Source: Accumulibacter sp964420975
GTDB lineage: Bacteria > Pseudomonadota > Gammaproteobacteria > Burkholderiales > Rhodocyclaceae
Reading direction: 5' to 3'
DNA length: 64,000 bases
Assembly: GCA_964420975.1 (NCBI GenBank)
Contig: CAYQVH010000011.1
Coordinates: 1 to 64,000 of the forward strand
A program made the position numbers and the translations under genes. Below the pieces are notes generated by a model. It saw only the letters and a list, made by a program, of their open reading frames with translations, was not told where the DNA came from and did no database searches. Positions 50,884 to 58,914 of the stretch are shown here, piece after piece; within the stretch, counting starts at the first letter, position 1; every line of letters begins with the position of its first letter.

Positions 50884-52364
50884 CGCTCGAAGCCTTCCTC
50901 TGGGAGGAACGGTTTGCCACCGGCATTGCGCTGATCGACGCGCAGCATCAGCGTCTGATCGACCTCGTCAATCGGCTCGGAGGCGTACAACTGGAGCAGG
51001 CCGCCGCCGGCGTCGTGGAGATGGTCGCCGAAGTCCGCGCCTACGCCGACTACCATTTCCGCACTGAGGAAGCGGTGTGGCAGCATCAGGGCGCGGATGC
51101 TGCGGAGCAGGCTTCCCATCGCGCCGCACACCACGAGTTCAGAACGCGCCTCGCCGAACTGGAACACGATTTCGCTTCCCGGCCGCTCGAACTGGCGCGG
51201 GTGCTGCATGAATTCCTCTGCTCCTGGCTGGTGATGCACATCCTCGGCAACGATCAGGAGATGGCGCGTCGAATTGAGCTCGGCGTCGCAGCCGACGTCG
51301 ATCGCCCGGAAGCGACGGCTCGGACAGGCTTTCTGGGGCCGGCGAGGAGTGCAGACGCGGCACTATTGCAAGCCATCCGTCGCCTGTACGCGGCCTTGTC
51401 GACCATCAACACCGAGTTGCGCGAGAGCAACCGTCAGCTTGACGCGCGCGTCCGCGAGCGAACGCGCGAACTGTCGGCAAGCAACGAAGCGTTGGCGCGA
51501 GAACGCGACCGCTTGGCGGATGCCAACCGCCAGTTGGTCGAAACGCGCTCACGCCTGCTGGCCAGCGAGCGCATGGCGTCGATCGGCCAACTGGCGAGCG
51601 GCGTCGCAGACGAGATCAACAATCCGCTGGCCTTTCTCGGCACCAACCTCAACACGCTTGCCGAGTATCTCGACGACGTCTTTGCCGTAGTCGACGCGTA
51701 TGCCGCCAGAGAAGCGCTGATCGCTCAGGACGCAAGCGCTCTGGCTTCCTTGCGGGCGGTAAAGGAAGCGAAAACGCTCGACCTCGTGCGCCGGGACGCC
51801 GCCTCGCTGATTGCCGAGTCGCGCGCCGGCGTCCAGCGAGTCAAGCGCATTGTGCAGGACTTGGCCACGTTTGCCCGGACGGACCGTGCGGGCTGGCAGT
51901 TCAACGACCTGCTAGCCGGCGTCGAAAGCACCATCAACCTTGCCTTGCCAACGATTCAGCAGAAGGCGGTGGTGCAGCGTGAACTGCACCCACTTCCGGA
52001 GGTACGTTGCCACTCCGGACAGTTGAACCAGGTGTTCATGATTCTGCTCGTGAACGCCGTCCAGGCAATGGGGCAATCCGGCGCGATCACCATACGTAGT
52101 GGCGCCGACCAGGCGACGGTGTGGGTGGAAGTGGAAGACGACGGTTGCGGTATCGCGCCGGAAAACCACGCTCGGATCTTCGAACCTTTCTTTACCACCA
52201 GGCCGGTTGGCCAGGGAGTCGGGTTGGGACTCTACATCGCCTGGCACCTTGTGCACCAGCACCGCGGACGCATCGAGCTCGACAGCCAGCCAGGTGTTGG
52301 CAGCCGCTTTCGTGTCGTCCTGCCGCGAGAATCGTTGACAGGTGAGGGAGGGGCGTGTCGCTGA
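50880..52364 (+). CDS. Hemerythrin-histidine kinase hybrid lacking the phospho-acceptor His
   Basis: 494 residues. The N-terminal bacteriohemerythrin (to about 135) has the iron-ligand set: His23 (DAQHQ), His59 and Glu63 (YHFRTEE), His80/His84 (ASHRAAHHEF), His120 and Asp125 (VMHILGNDQE). A coiled coil leads to a kinase core whose H-box reads SIGQLASGVADEINNPL: the His is Asp244 (codon GAC at 51609-51611). The HATPase domain looks intact (VEVEDDGCGIAP; FFTTRPVGQGVGLGLYIAWH). It should bind O2 or sense redox state; it cannot autophosphorylate in the normal way. GTG start in a GTGA overlap. Confidence 0.88.
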   Translation: MTLEAFLWEERFATGIALIDAQHQRLIDLVNRLGGVQLEQAAAGVVEMVAEVRAYADYHFRTEEAVWQHQGADAAEQASHRAAHHEFRTRLAELEHDFASRPLELARVLHEFLCSWLVMHILGNDQEMARRIELGVAADVDRPEATARTGFLGPARSADAALLQAIRRLYAALSTINTELRESNRQLDARVRERTRELSASNEALARERDRLADANRQLVETRSRLLASERMASIGQLASGVADEINNPLAFLGTNLNTLAEYLDDVFAVVDAYAAREALIAQDASALASLRAVKEAKTLDLVRRDAASLIAESRAGVQRVKRIVQDLATFARTDRAGWQFNDLLAGVESTINLALPTIQQKAVVQRELHPLPEVRCHSGQLNQVFMILLVNAVQAMGQSGAITIRSGADQATVWVEVEDDGCGIAPENHARIFEPFFTTRPVGQGVGLGLYIAWHLVHQHRGRIELDSQPGVGSRFRVVLPRESLTGEGGACR

Positions 52365-53203
52365 TGAACGCTCCGGAACACGCCTCACCACGTAAGCCAA
52401 CGATCCTCCTGGTCGACGACGAAGAAAACGTTCTCAGCGCCATGCGCCGAGTCTTGCGCCGCGAAGGCTACCGCATCCTCAGCGCCGGCAGCGGCGGCGA
52501 GGGACTCGCAGCCCTGAGAAGCACGCCGGTCGACGTCATCGTTTCGGATCAGCTGATGCCCGACATGAGCGGCGTCGAGTTTCTTCGGCAGGCGAAGGAA
52601 AACTGGCCGGAGACCGTGCGCATCGTGCTATCCGGTTACACCGAACTGCAGTCGATCACCCAGGCGATCAACGAAGGGGCGATCTACAAGTTCCTGACCA
52701 AACCCTGGGACGATGACCTCATCCGCGCCAATATCGCCGAGGCGTTTCGCTACAAGGCGCTCGCCGACGATCATCGCCGCCTGACGCGCGAACTGGCGAC
52801 AGCCAACCGTGAGTTGCAGGGTCTGCTTGCCGAGAAGCAACACCGTCTGGAGTTGGACGAGGCATCGCTGGAGATCGCGCGCGAGGTACTTTACTGCCTG
52901 CCGTTGCCCCTGATTGGCATCGACCCTGACCAACAGGTAGTTTTCGCCAATACCGCGGCCAGCACACTGCTGGCCGATGGCCTGCCGCTGTGCGGCGAGT
53001 ACGCCGCCGAATGCCTGCCTGGCGAATGGCTCGTTCTTCTGCGCGACGATCCACCGGACTACCTCGTCTGGCAGGCCGGTGACGGTGCGCGTAGAGTGCT
53101 GCACCGGACCTTGGGCGAGCCCTCGCGACCGCGGGGTCGACTGCTCGTCGTCATGCCGGCGGAGGCTGACGAGGCAATGCGACCCAAAAGGGGGCAAGGA
53201 TGA
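52364..53203 (+). CDS. Response regulator with receiver and PAS-like domain
   Basis: 279 residues. The receiver domain (ILLVDDEENVLSAMRRVLRR; phospho-Asp in VIVSDQLMPDMSG; Lys in KFLTKPWDDD) resembles the RpfG/HDOD-associated type and the C-terminal REC of the GGDEF-EAL protein. A coiled coil (LTRELATANRELQGLLAEKQ) links to a PAS-like module (CLPLPLIGIDPDQQVVFANT). No output enzyme. ATG 52364 overlaps the kinase stop (TGATG) and has GGAGGGG ten bases before; an in-frame GTG at 52355 is possible. Confidence 0.83.
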   Translation: MNAPEHASPRKPTILLVDDEENVLSAMRRVLRREGYRILSAGSGGEGLAALRSTPVDVIVSDQLMPDMSGVEFLRQAKENWPETVRIVLSGYTELQSITQAINEGAIYKFLTKPWDDDLIRANIAEAFRYKALADDHRRLTRELATANRELQGLLAEKQHRLELDEASLEIAREVLYCLPLPLIGIDPDQQVVFANTAASTLLADGLPLCGEYAAECLPGEWLVLLRDDPPDYLVWQAGDGARRVLHRTLGEPSRPRGRLLVVMPAEADEAMRPKRGQG

Positions 53204-54066
53204 ACTCCCCTGATCGACGGCTGACGCTCGACGCGGACAGCGTGATCAACGGGGTCCGCCGCCTGCCTTCCCTGCCCGCGGTGATCGTCGAGTTGCTCCA
53301 TTCGCTCGATGACGAGCATGCCAACGCACGCCGACTCGCCAGGGACCTGGCACGCGATCCGGCGCTTGCGGCACGCATCTTGCGCACTGCCAACTCGTCG
53401 TTCTACGGCTGCCAAAGGAAGGTGCTGACGCTCGACGACGCGTTCGCCGTACTCGGCCTGCAAGGCGTTCGGTCGCTGGCCATCGCGGCGACGATGAGGA
53501 ACACGCTGTCGTTTCGCCATCGCGGCAGCCCCGGCGAGTGGAACTTTAACGCCTTCTGGCGACACAGCGTCGCGGTCGCGTTGGCGGCGAGAGGCATCGC
53601 CCAGTGCTACCGAAGCCGTGAAAGCCACGCGTTCGCCGCCGGCCTTCTGCACGACGTCGGTCGACTGGCGCTGGCGAGCTGCTTTCCGGAACACGCGGCC
53701 GCCGTCGTCCGTGCGCGGACGGCCGACGATGAAAGCTGGCTGCCAGTCGAACAACGTGTACTGGGCATCGACCACGCATCGATCGGGCGGGTGCTCGCTG
53801 AGCACTGGCAGTTTCCGAAACTGCTGACACAAACGATCGGGTCGCACCACGCTCCTGATCCAGCGGCTGACGATCTGGTGTCACTAGTTCACGTTGCCGA
53901 CTGGCTCGGTCACGCCGTCGAACGCACCCGAGAGCGTCACCGCAGCGTCGGCACCCCCCCTGGCGTAGCGGGTGCCTTCCACCCACTCGCGGCCGACGAG
54001 TGGACGAGCTTGGCCGAAACGGTTGCGGGTCAGCTCGACGCCGCCTGCGCGGCCTTTACCACCTAG
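53200..54066 (+). CDS. HDOD-domain protein
   Basis: 288 residues with an HDOD domain (LPSLPAVIVELLHSL; DPALAARILRTANSSFYG; AFAAGLLHDVGRLALAS; LGIDHASIGRVLAEHW). HDOD proteins are HD-like without full catalysis and act as scaffolds in signalling, often beside REC proteins. Here the HD pair in LLHDVG is kept, so weak hydrolase activity cannot be excluded. ATGA overlap with the preceding regulator. Confidence 0.88.
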   Translation: MNSPDRRLTLDADSVINGVRRLPSLPAVIVELLHSLDDEHANARRLARDLARDPALAARILRTANSSFYGCQRKVLTLDDAFAVLGLQGVRSLAIAATMRNTLSFRHRGSPGEWNFNAFWRHSVAVALAARGIAQCYRSRESHAFAAGLLHDVGRLALASCFPEHAAAVVRARTADDESWLPVEQRVLGIDHASIGRVLAEHWQFPKLLTQTIGSHHAPDPAADDLVSLVHVADWLGHAVERTRERHRSVGTPPGVAGAFHPLAADEWTSLAETVAGQLDAACAAFTT

Positions 54067-54082
54067 TCGGAGAATCACAGAC

Positions 54083-55768
54083 ATGGGAGAACTTCAGGCC
54101 TTGGCCCTGCTGGAAGCGGTCCAGCGGCCGATTGTCGCCCACCGCGGCGGGCCCGTCGTTTTTGCCAATGCGGCGCTCCGGCGGCTGCTTGGCTGGCGCC
54201 GAGAAGAGCTCGCCGGCGCCCCTTTCCACACGCTAGTGCATCCGGACTTCCAGGCGATCGTTCGCCAATGGGGCGAAGCACGTCTAAGAGGCAAAGCAGC
54301 CCCCACAACCTACGAGTGCCGGCTACGAACCGCCGACGAAAACCTCTGCTGTTGGGTCGAGGTCAGCGCCAGCCTGGCAAGGATCGATGGAAAGCCGACG
54401 GTGATTGCGTCGTTCTATGACCTCACGGAAAGACGGCTTGCAGCCGCGCGTGAGGAGCAATTGCGTCGAATTCTCGCGCAAATCGTCGACGGCGACCCGG
54501 TGCCAACGTTCGTTATTAATGCAAAGTACCACGTTACGCACTGGAACCGCGCCTGCGCGGCGGTTACCGGCGTACCGGCTTCCGACGTGGTCGGAAGCAA
54601 CCGGCACTGGGCAGCGTTTTACCCCGCTGAACGACCGGTAATGGCCGACCTGATCGTCAGCGGCGCCCCTGAATCGTGCTTTGAAGCACTCTACGGCGGG
54701 CGTTTCTGGCGCTCCGCCGTCATTGACGGCGCCTTTGAAGGCGAGGATTTCTTTCCCGCCTTCGGAGAATGCGGGCGCTGGCTCTACTTCACCGCCGCAC
54801 CGTTGCGTGACAGCGAGGGCAAGATCATTGGCGCGATCGAAACTTTGCAGGACGTCACCGGCCGGCGTCAGGCCGAGGAAGCCTTGCGCAAACATCAGTC
54901 GGAACTGATGCGGCTGGTCGAAGAGCGTACGACGCAGTTGCAGCAATTCAACGAACAGCTCCTGCAGTCCGAGAAACTCGCTTCGATCGGCCAACTGGCC
55001 GCCGGCGTCGCGCACGAGATCAATAACCCGATCGGCTATGTCCACTCCAACATGGGCGCACTCGACGGGTATTTTGCCGACCTCTTCGCGATGCTCGAGC
55101 TCTACGAACAGGCCGAGGCAGCGATGGCGTTTCCCGACTTCGCCGCCGCACTCCGCGAGAAACGGGAAGCGATCGATTTCCAGTTCCTGAAGGACGACAT
55201 CCCCTTGCTCATCCGCGAATCCCGCGACGGGATCAAGCGAGTAACGAAAATTGTCCAGGATCTCAAGGATTTTTCGCATGTCGACAGCGCCAACGACTGG
55301 CAGTGGTCAAATCTGCACGTCGGAATCCGCTCGGCGCTGAATGTGGTACGCAACGAGATCAAGTACAAGGCCGACGTCGTCGAGGACTTTGGCAACCTCC
55401 CGGAAGTCGAATGCCTGCCGTCGCAGTTGAGTCAGGTATTCGTCAACCTGCTGGTCAATGCGGCGCACGCGATCGGCGAACAGCGTGGCCAGATCACGAT
55501 CCGCACCGGCACCTCCGGAGGTGGCCTGGTGTGGCTGGAGTTCGCCGACAACGGCAGCGGCATTCCCGAAGCCATCCAGAGCCGGATTTTCGACCCCTTC
55601 TTCACCACCAAACCAGTTGGCAAGGGCACCGGCCTGGGTCTGTCGCTTTCCTATGGAATCATCCAAAGGCACAACGGAAGCATCAAGGTCAGCAGCAAGC
55701 CGGGAGTCGGAACGACTTTTCGCATCGTTCTCCCGATCAGACACGTCGCACCCGAAGAACCGGCTTAA
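54083..55768 (+). CDS. PAS sensor histidine kinase (HisKA/HATPase)
   Basis: 561 residues, no membrane helix. Two PAS domains (about 10-120 and 125-260), coiled coil, HisKA with His311 in SIGQLAAGVAHEINNPIGYV and a complete HATPase domain (NLLVNAAHAIGEQRGQITIR; FADNGSGIPE; FFTTKPVGKGTGLGLSLSYG). It is related to the preceding hemerythrin kinase, which lacks the His, and could phosphorylate the receivers encoded upstream. ATG 54083 begins 17 bases after the HDOD stop; longer upstream frames overlap HDOD. Confidence 0.9.
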   Translation: MGELQALALLEAVQRPIVAHRGGPVVFANAALRRLLGWRREELAGAPFHTLVHPDFQAIVRQWGEARLRGKAAPTTYECRLRTADENLCCWVEVSASLARIDGKPTVIASFYDLTERRLAAAREEQLRRILAQIVDGDPVPTFVINAKYHVTHWNRACAAVTGVPASDVVGSNRHWAAFYPAERPVMADLIVSGAPESCFEALYGGRFWRSAVIDGAFEGEDFFPAFGECGRWLYFTAAPLRDSEGKIIGAIETLQDVTGRRQAEEALRKHQSELMRLVEERTTQLQQFNEQLLQSEKLASIGQLAAGVAHEINNPIGYVHSNMGALDGYFADLFAMLELYEQAEAAMAFPDFAAALREKREAIDFQFLKDDIPLLIRESRDGIKRVTKIVQDLKDFSHVDSANDWQWSNLHVGIRSALNVVRNEIKYKADVVEDFGNLPEVECLPSQLSQVFVNLLVNAAHAIGEQRGQITIRTGTSGGGLVWLEFADNGSGIPEAIQSRIFDPFFTTKPVGKGTGLGLSLSYGIIQRHNGSIKVSSKPGVGTTFRIVLPIRHVAPEEPA

Positions 55769-55792
55769 GCGCCAGCCGCTCGGCTGCCCGAA

Positions 55793-56614
55793 TCAGGAGT
55801 GCTCGTCGGCGCGTGCCCGCAGCTTGGCGATGATCATCGACGCCGCCTGTTCGATCGAGCGATGGCTGACGTCGATAATCGGCCACGCGCGGCGGATGAA
55901 CAGACGGCGCGCTTCGAGCACCTCCTGGCGCAGGGCGTCGGAGTCGGTGTAGTCGGTGGCGGTGTCCTGATGCAGCGCCTGCAGGCGCGCGGAGCGGATC
56001 ATCGCCAGTCGTGCCGGATCGACGATCAAACCCACGATCAGCGGCCCACGCGCGCGCAGCAAGCCTTCCGGCAAGGGAACGCCGGGGACCAAGGGCACGT
56101 TTGCCGCCTTGATCCCGCGTGAAGCGAGGTACATGCAGGTCGGCGTCTTCGTCGCCCGCGAGACGCCGACGAGAATGACATCCGCCCCTTCCAGATCGTC
56201 GCTCGCCATTCCGTCGTCGTGAGCCAGGGCGTACTTCATGGCTTCGACACGGCGGTAGTAATCCTCGTCGAAAGCGTCACCGGAGCTGTGATGACTGACG
56301 ATGCCGACCCCGAGGTGCTCCGCCAGACGGTCGATCAGCGCTTCAAGCGCAAAATGGCAAGGGACACCCAAATGGCGGCAGCCGTCTTCGAGCGCCTCGC
56401 GCAGGTCGCTGTGACTAATGCTATGTACCACGTAGCCGGGGGCGGCAGCGATCGCACCGAGAATTTCCGGAATCTGCCCCAGGCGTCGAACCATTTTCCA
56501 CAGCCGGCGCTCGACGTCGACGCCGTCGAGCTGGGCAACGGCATTGCGCGCCAGCATCTCGATCAACTCGCCGGAGGCGTGCGAAACCAGGTAGAGGCGC
56601 AGAACCTTGCTCAT
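55793..56614 (-). CDS. ppsR: PEP synthase regulatory protein (kinase and pyrophosphorylase)
   Basis: 273 residues of the DUF299/PPRP family, which switches PEP synthase off by ADP-dependent threonine phosphorylation and on by phosphorolysis. The P-loop ILVGVSRATKTPTCMYLA is followed by ANVPLVPGVPLPEGLL, as in the family. The usual partner ppsA, often divergent, is not in the window; the neighbours are a sensor kinase and a dehydrogenase. Confidence 0.92.
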   Translation of the reverse strand: MSKVLRLYLVSHASGELIEMLARNAVAQLDGVDVERRLWKMVRRLGQIPEILGAIAAAPGYVVHSISHSDLREALEDGCRHLGVPCHFALEALIDRLAEHLGVGIVSHHSSGDAFDEDYYRRVEAMKYALAHDDGMASDDLEGADVILVGVSRATKTPTCMYLASRGIKAANVPLVPGVPLPEGLLRARGPLIVGLIVDPARLAMIRSARLQALHQDTATDYTDSDALRQEVLEARRLFIRRAWPIIDVSHRSIEQAASMIIAKLRARADEHS

Positions 56615-56642
56615 CTCGCGGCCATCACGCGCCAGTTGCCGC

Positions 56643-57395
56643 TCAACGATGATAGCCGCCGTCGAGGCGGAGCACCGTGCCGTTGATCATCACGTTCTTC
56701 AACACGTGCAGGACGAGCATCGCGAACTCTGCCGCATCGCCGAAGCGGTGAGGAAACGGGATCTGATGCGCCAGCCGCGAGTCGAGATTGCGCTCCATAT
56801 TGAACAGCGTCTGCGTGCCGAACAATCCCGGCGCAATGCCGACAACGCGTATTCCCAACGGCCCCAGTTCGCGCGCCGCGGGCAGGATCATGCTGACGAC
56901 ACCGCCCTTGGACGCCGCGTACGCAGCTTCGCCGCTCTGCCCTTCGTACGCAGCGACCGACGCCGTAGACAGGATGACGCCGCGTTCACCGTTGGCCATC
57001 GCCGGCAATTGAGCCATGTCGGCGGCCGCCAGCCGCATCATGTTGAAGGTCGAAATCAGATTGACTTCGACGAGCTGCCGAAAGTCGTCGAGTGAAGTCG
57101 GCCCGTCGGCGCCGACGATCGGCTCGTAGTGGCCGCGACCGACGCAATGCACCAACACGCGCGCCGCACCGTGCGCCGCTCGGGCGGCGGCGACAGCATT
57201 TTCGGCCGACGCCGCGTCGGCGACGTTACACGGGATCGCCAAAGCGCCGATCTCCTCGCCCACCCGGCGGACGCCGTCGGCGTCGATGTCGACCACGCTC
57301 ACTCTGGCGCCCGCCTCGGCGAGATAGCGCGCCGTCTCGGCACCAAGACCCGACGCCGCTCCGGTGACCACCGCCGGGCACGCCCACAAATCCAT
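56643..57395 (-). CDS. Short-chain dehydrogenase, 3-hydroxyacyl-CoA dehydrogenase type 2-like
   Basis: 250 residues. Rossmann motif VVTGAASGLGAETARYLAEA, VDID acidic residue for NAD, the catalytic triad in ILSTASVAAYEGQSGEAAYA then ASKGG (Ser, Tyr, Lys), and GIRVVGIAPGLFGT. The closest pattern is the 17-beta-HSD10/3-hydroxyacyl-CoA dehydrogenase group used in fatty-acid beta-oxidation; substrate not certain. Lies 28 bases upstream of ppsR on the same strand. Confidence 0.85.
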   Translation of the reverse strand: MDLWACPAVVTGAASGLGAETARYLAEAGARVSVVDIDADGVRRVGEEIGALAIPCNVADAASAENAVAAARAAHGAARVLVHCVGRGHYEPIVGADGPTSLDDFRQLVEVNLISTFNMMRLAAADMAQLPAMANGERGVILSTASVAAYEGQSGEAAYAASKGGVVSMILPAARELGPLGIRVVGIAPGLFGTQTLFNMERNLDSRLAHQIPFPHRFGDAAEFAMLVLHVLKNVMINGTVLRLDGGYHR

Positions 57396-57805
57396 CTGCG
57401 ATTCCCTCCTTCCGTCGTCTCGGGGTAAGTACTACCAGACGCGGATTATCGTTGCTCGTGCACTGCCGTGCAAACCGCGCCTGCGGCCGGAGTGGGGCGC
57501 AAAGTCGACCGCCAAGACAAACCGTGTTTCGAGTGATCGGAGAACGATTCCGCATGACGAAAAAATTTACACTCACGCCCGGGAAATTTCGATGTTTCCG
57601 TCCAAGTTGCTTATCTAACGAACATTTGTTTTTTTGGCGCAAAACTTGCTTTCAGTCATAGCGGCGATCATAAGCGCCTGCGGAGATCGGTTTACCGTTT
57701 GCTCAGGCGTCGTACGACGCGCAGTGGCGTGCTCGTTGCGCATCAGGGCTTGGCATGGCAGTGAGCAGCGTGTCCTTCCAATTCTTTGACCAGGGAACCC
57801 TGACG
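57396..57805 (+). promoter_or_regulatory. Intergenic control region of the PEP-CTERM gene
   Basis: 410 bases without a gene. It holds the sigma-54 promoter at 57635-57650, an inverted repeat GGAAA-8-TTTCC at 57582-57599 about 60 bases upstream that could be an activator site, and a leader hairpin (CGCCTG 57675-57680 with CAGGCG 57704-57709, enclosing CGGT/ACCG). Confidence 0.5.
57635..57650 (+). promoter_or_regulatory. Sigma-54 (RpoN) promoter
   Basis: TGGCGCAAAACTTGCT has GG (57636-57637) and GC (57648-57649) exactly 10 bases apart and matches the TGGCAC-N5-TTGCW consensus at all but one position. The leader to the PEP-CTERM start at 57806 is about 145 nt. Confidence 0.75.
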
Positions 57806-58822
57806 ATGACTCTACCAAGCGCTCCCCGTTTCTGCGGCGTTCTCCTCGCCCTCCCCCTACTCACTGTGCTCGCACAGCCAGCGCAAGCGCAATCCGTCAC
57901 GCCGGCATTCGCCGCTGACTACTCGCTGACCAATCTCGGATCGGTGACGGGGGTCCCGGTGTTTTATGGCGGACTGACCTTCAAGGCCGGCGATCCAAGC
58001 AAGATTCTGATTGGCGGATTGGCCAACGAGGCTGGCGGACTGATTTACGAAGCGAGTGTGGTGCGCGGGGCCGACAATCACATTACCGGTTTCTCCGGAA
58101 CGGCCAGCGCAATCGGCACCGTCGGCACCTATAACGACGGCGGCGTCGTCTACGGTCCGGGCGGAGTACTGTTCACGTCGCAATGGCCGGTCAACAAACT
58201 CGGTCAGACCAAACCCGGCAGCACGAGCGAAGACAAGGTGATCGATCTCGCGCCGCTGGGCGTCGCTGCCTCGCATGCGGCGCTGAACTTCGTTCCCGCC
58301 GGCTTTGGCGGCGCCGGCCAGATGAAGCTCGTCTCCTGGGCGGGTGGCGAATTCTACCGGGCGACCTACGCGCCCGACGGCAGCGGCACGTTCGACATTA
58401 CCGGCGTCACCCAGATCGACCTCGATTCGACGACCCCTGGGACCGTCGATACCCTGCCCGGAGGTCCGGAAGGCTTCGTTTACATCACGGCCGGAAACCC
58501 GGGCTTCAGCGCCAACGCCATGCTCCTTTCCGAGTTCAGTTCCGGAAAGATCGTCGCCTACGATCTGGACAGCGAAGGCAACCCACTCGTCCTCAGCCGC
58601 CGCGAATTGGTCGTCGACCTCGAAGGCGCCGAGGGCGCCGCGATTGACCCGTTAACCGGCGACTTCCTGTTCTCGACCTTTGGCGCGACGGGCGGCGACC
58701 ATGTCGTCGTTCTCCGCGGGTTTACCGAGCTGCCGCCGGGACTGCCCGAACCGGCCAGTGCCTTGCTCCTGGCGGTCGGACTCGCCGGCTTGATGCTGCA
58801 GCGACGTCAGGCGCACGCCTGA
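57806..58822 (+). CDS. PEP-CTERM sorted exported protein
   Basis: 338 residues. A signal peptide (VLLALPLLTVLAQPAQAQS), a beta-rich body of about 280 residues with repeated YNDGGVVYGPGG and GGPEGFVYITAGNPG loops recalling beta-propeller or lactonase-like repeats, and the PEP-CTERM sorting tail LPEPASALLLAVGLAGLMLQ then RRQ. It should be processed by exosortase and released to the surface or matrix. ATG 57806 with AGGGA at 57792-57796. No exosortase gene is in this window. Confidence 0.85.
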   Translation: MTLPSAPRFCGVLLALPLLTVLAQPAQAQSVTPAFAADYSLTNLGSVTGVPVFYGGLTFKAGDPSKILIGGLANEAGGLIYEASVVRGADNHITGFSGTASAIGTVGTYNDGGVVYGPGGVLFTSQWPVNKLGQTKPGSTSEDKVIDLAPLGVAASHAALNFVPAGFGGAGQMKLVSWAGGEFYRATYAPDGSGTFDITGVTQIDLDSTTPGTVDTLPGGPEGFVYITAGNPGFSANAMLLSEFSSGKIVAYDLDSEGNPLVLSRRELVVDLEGAEGAAIDPLTGDFLFSTFGATGGDHVVVLRGFTELPPGLPEPASALLLAVGLAGLMLQRRQAHA

Positions 58823-58914
58823 CTTTCGGCAGGCGAAGACGGGTGACGCACCCTTCTTCGTCCAAGCCCCCGGTTTTTCCGGCGCAAAGCCGCGCACCGC
58901 TGCAGCGGGCATGG

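Noticed and set aside
53940..53970. C-tract in the HDOD gene as a frameshift site
   Set aside because: The reading frame continues normally through it to a plausible stop.
57650..57800. c-di-GMP (GEMM) riboswitch in the PEP-CTERM leader
   Set aside because: A hairpin is present, but the conserved GEMM core words are missing.
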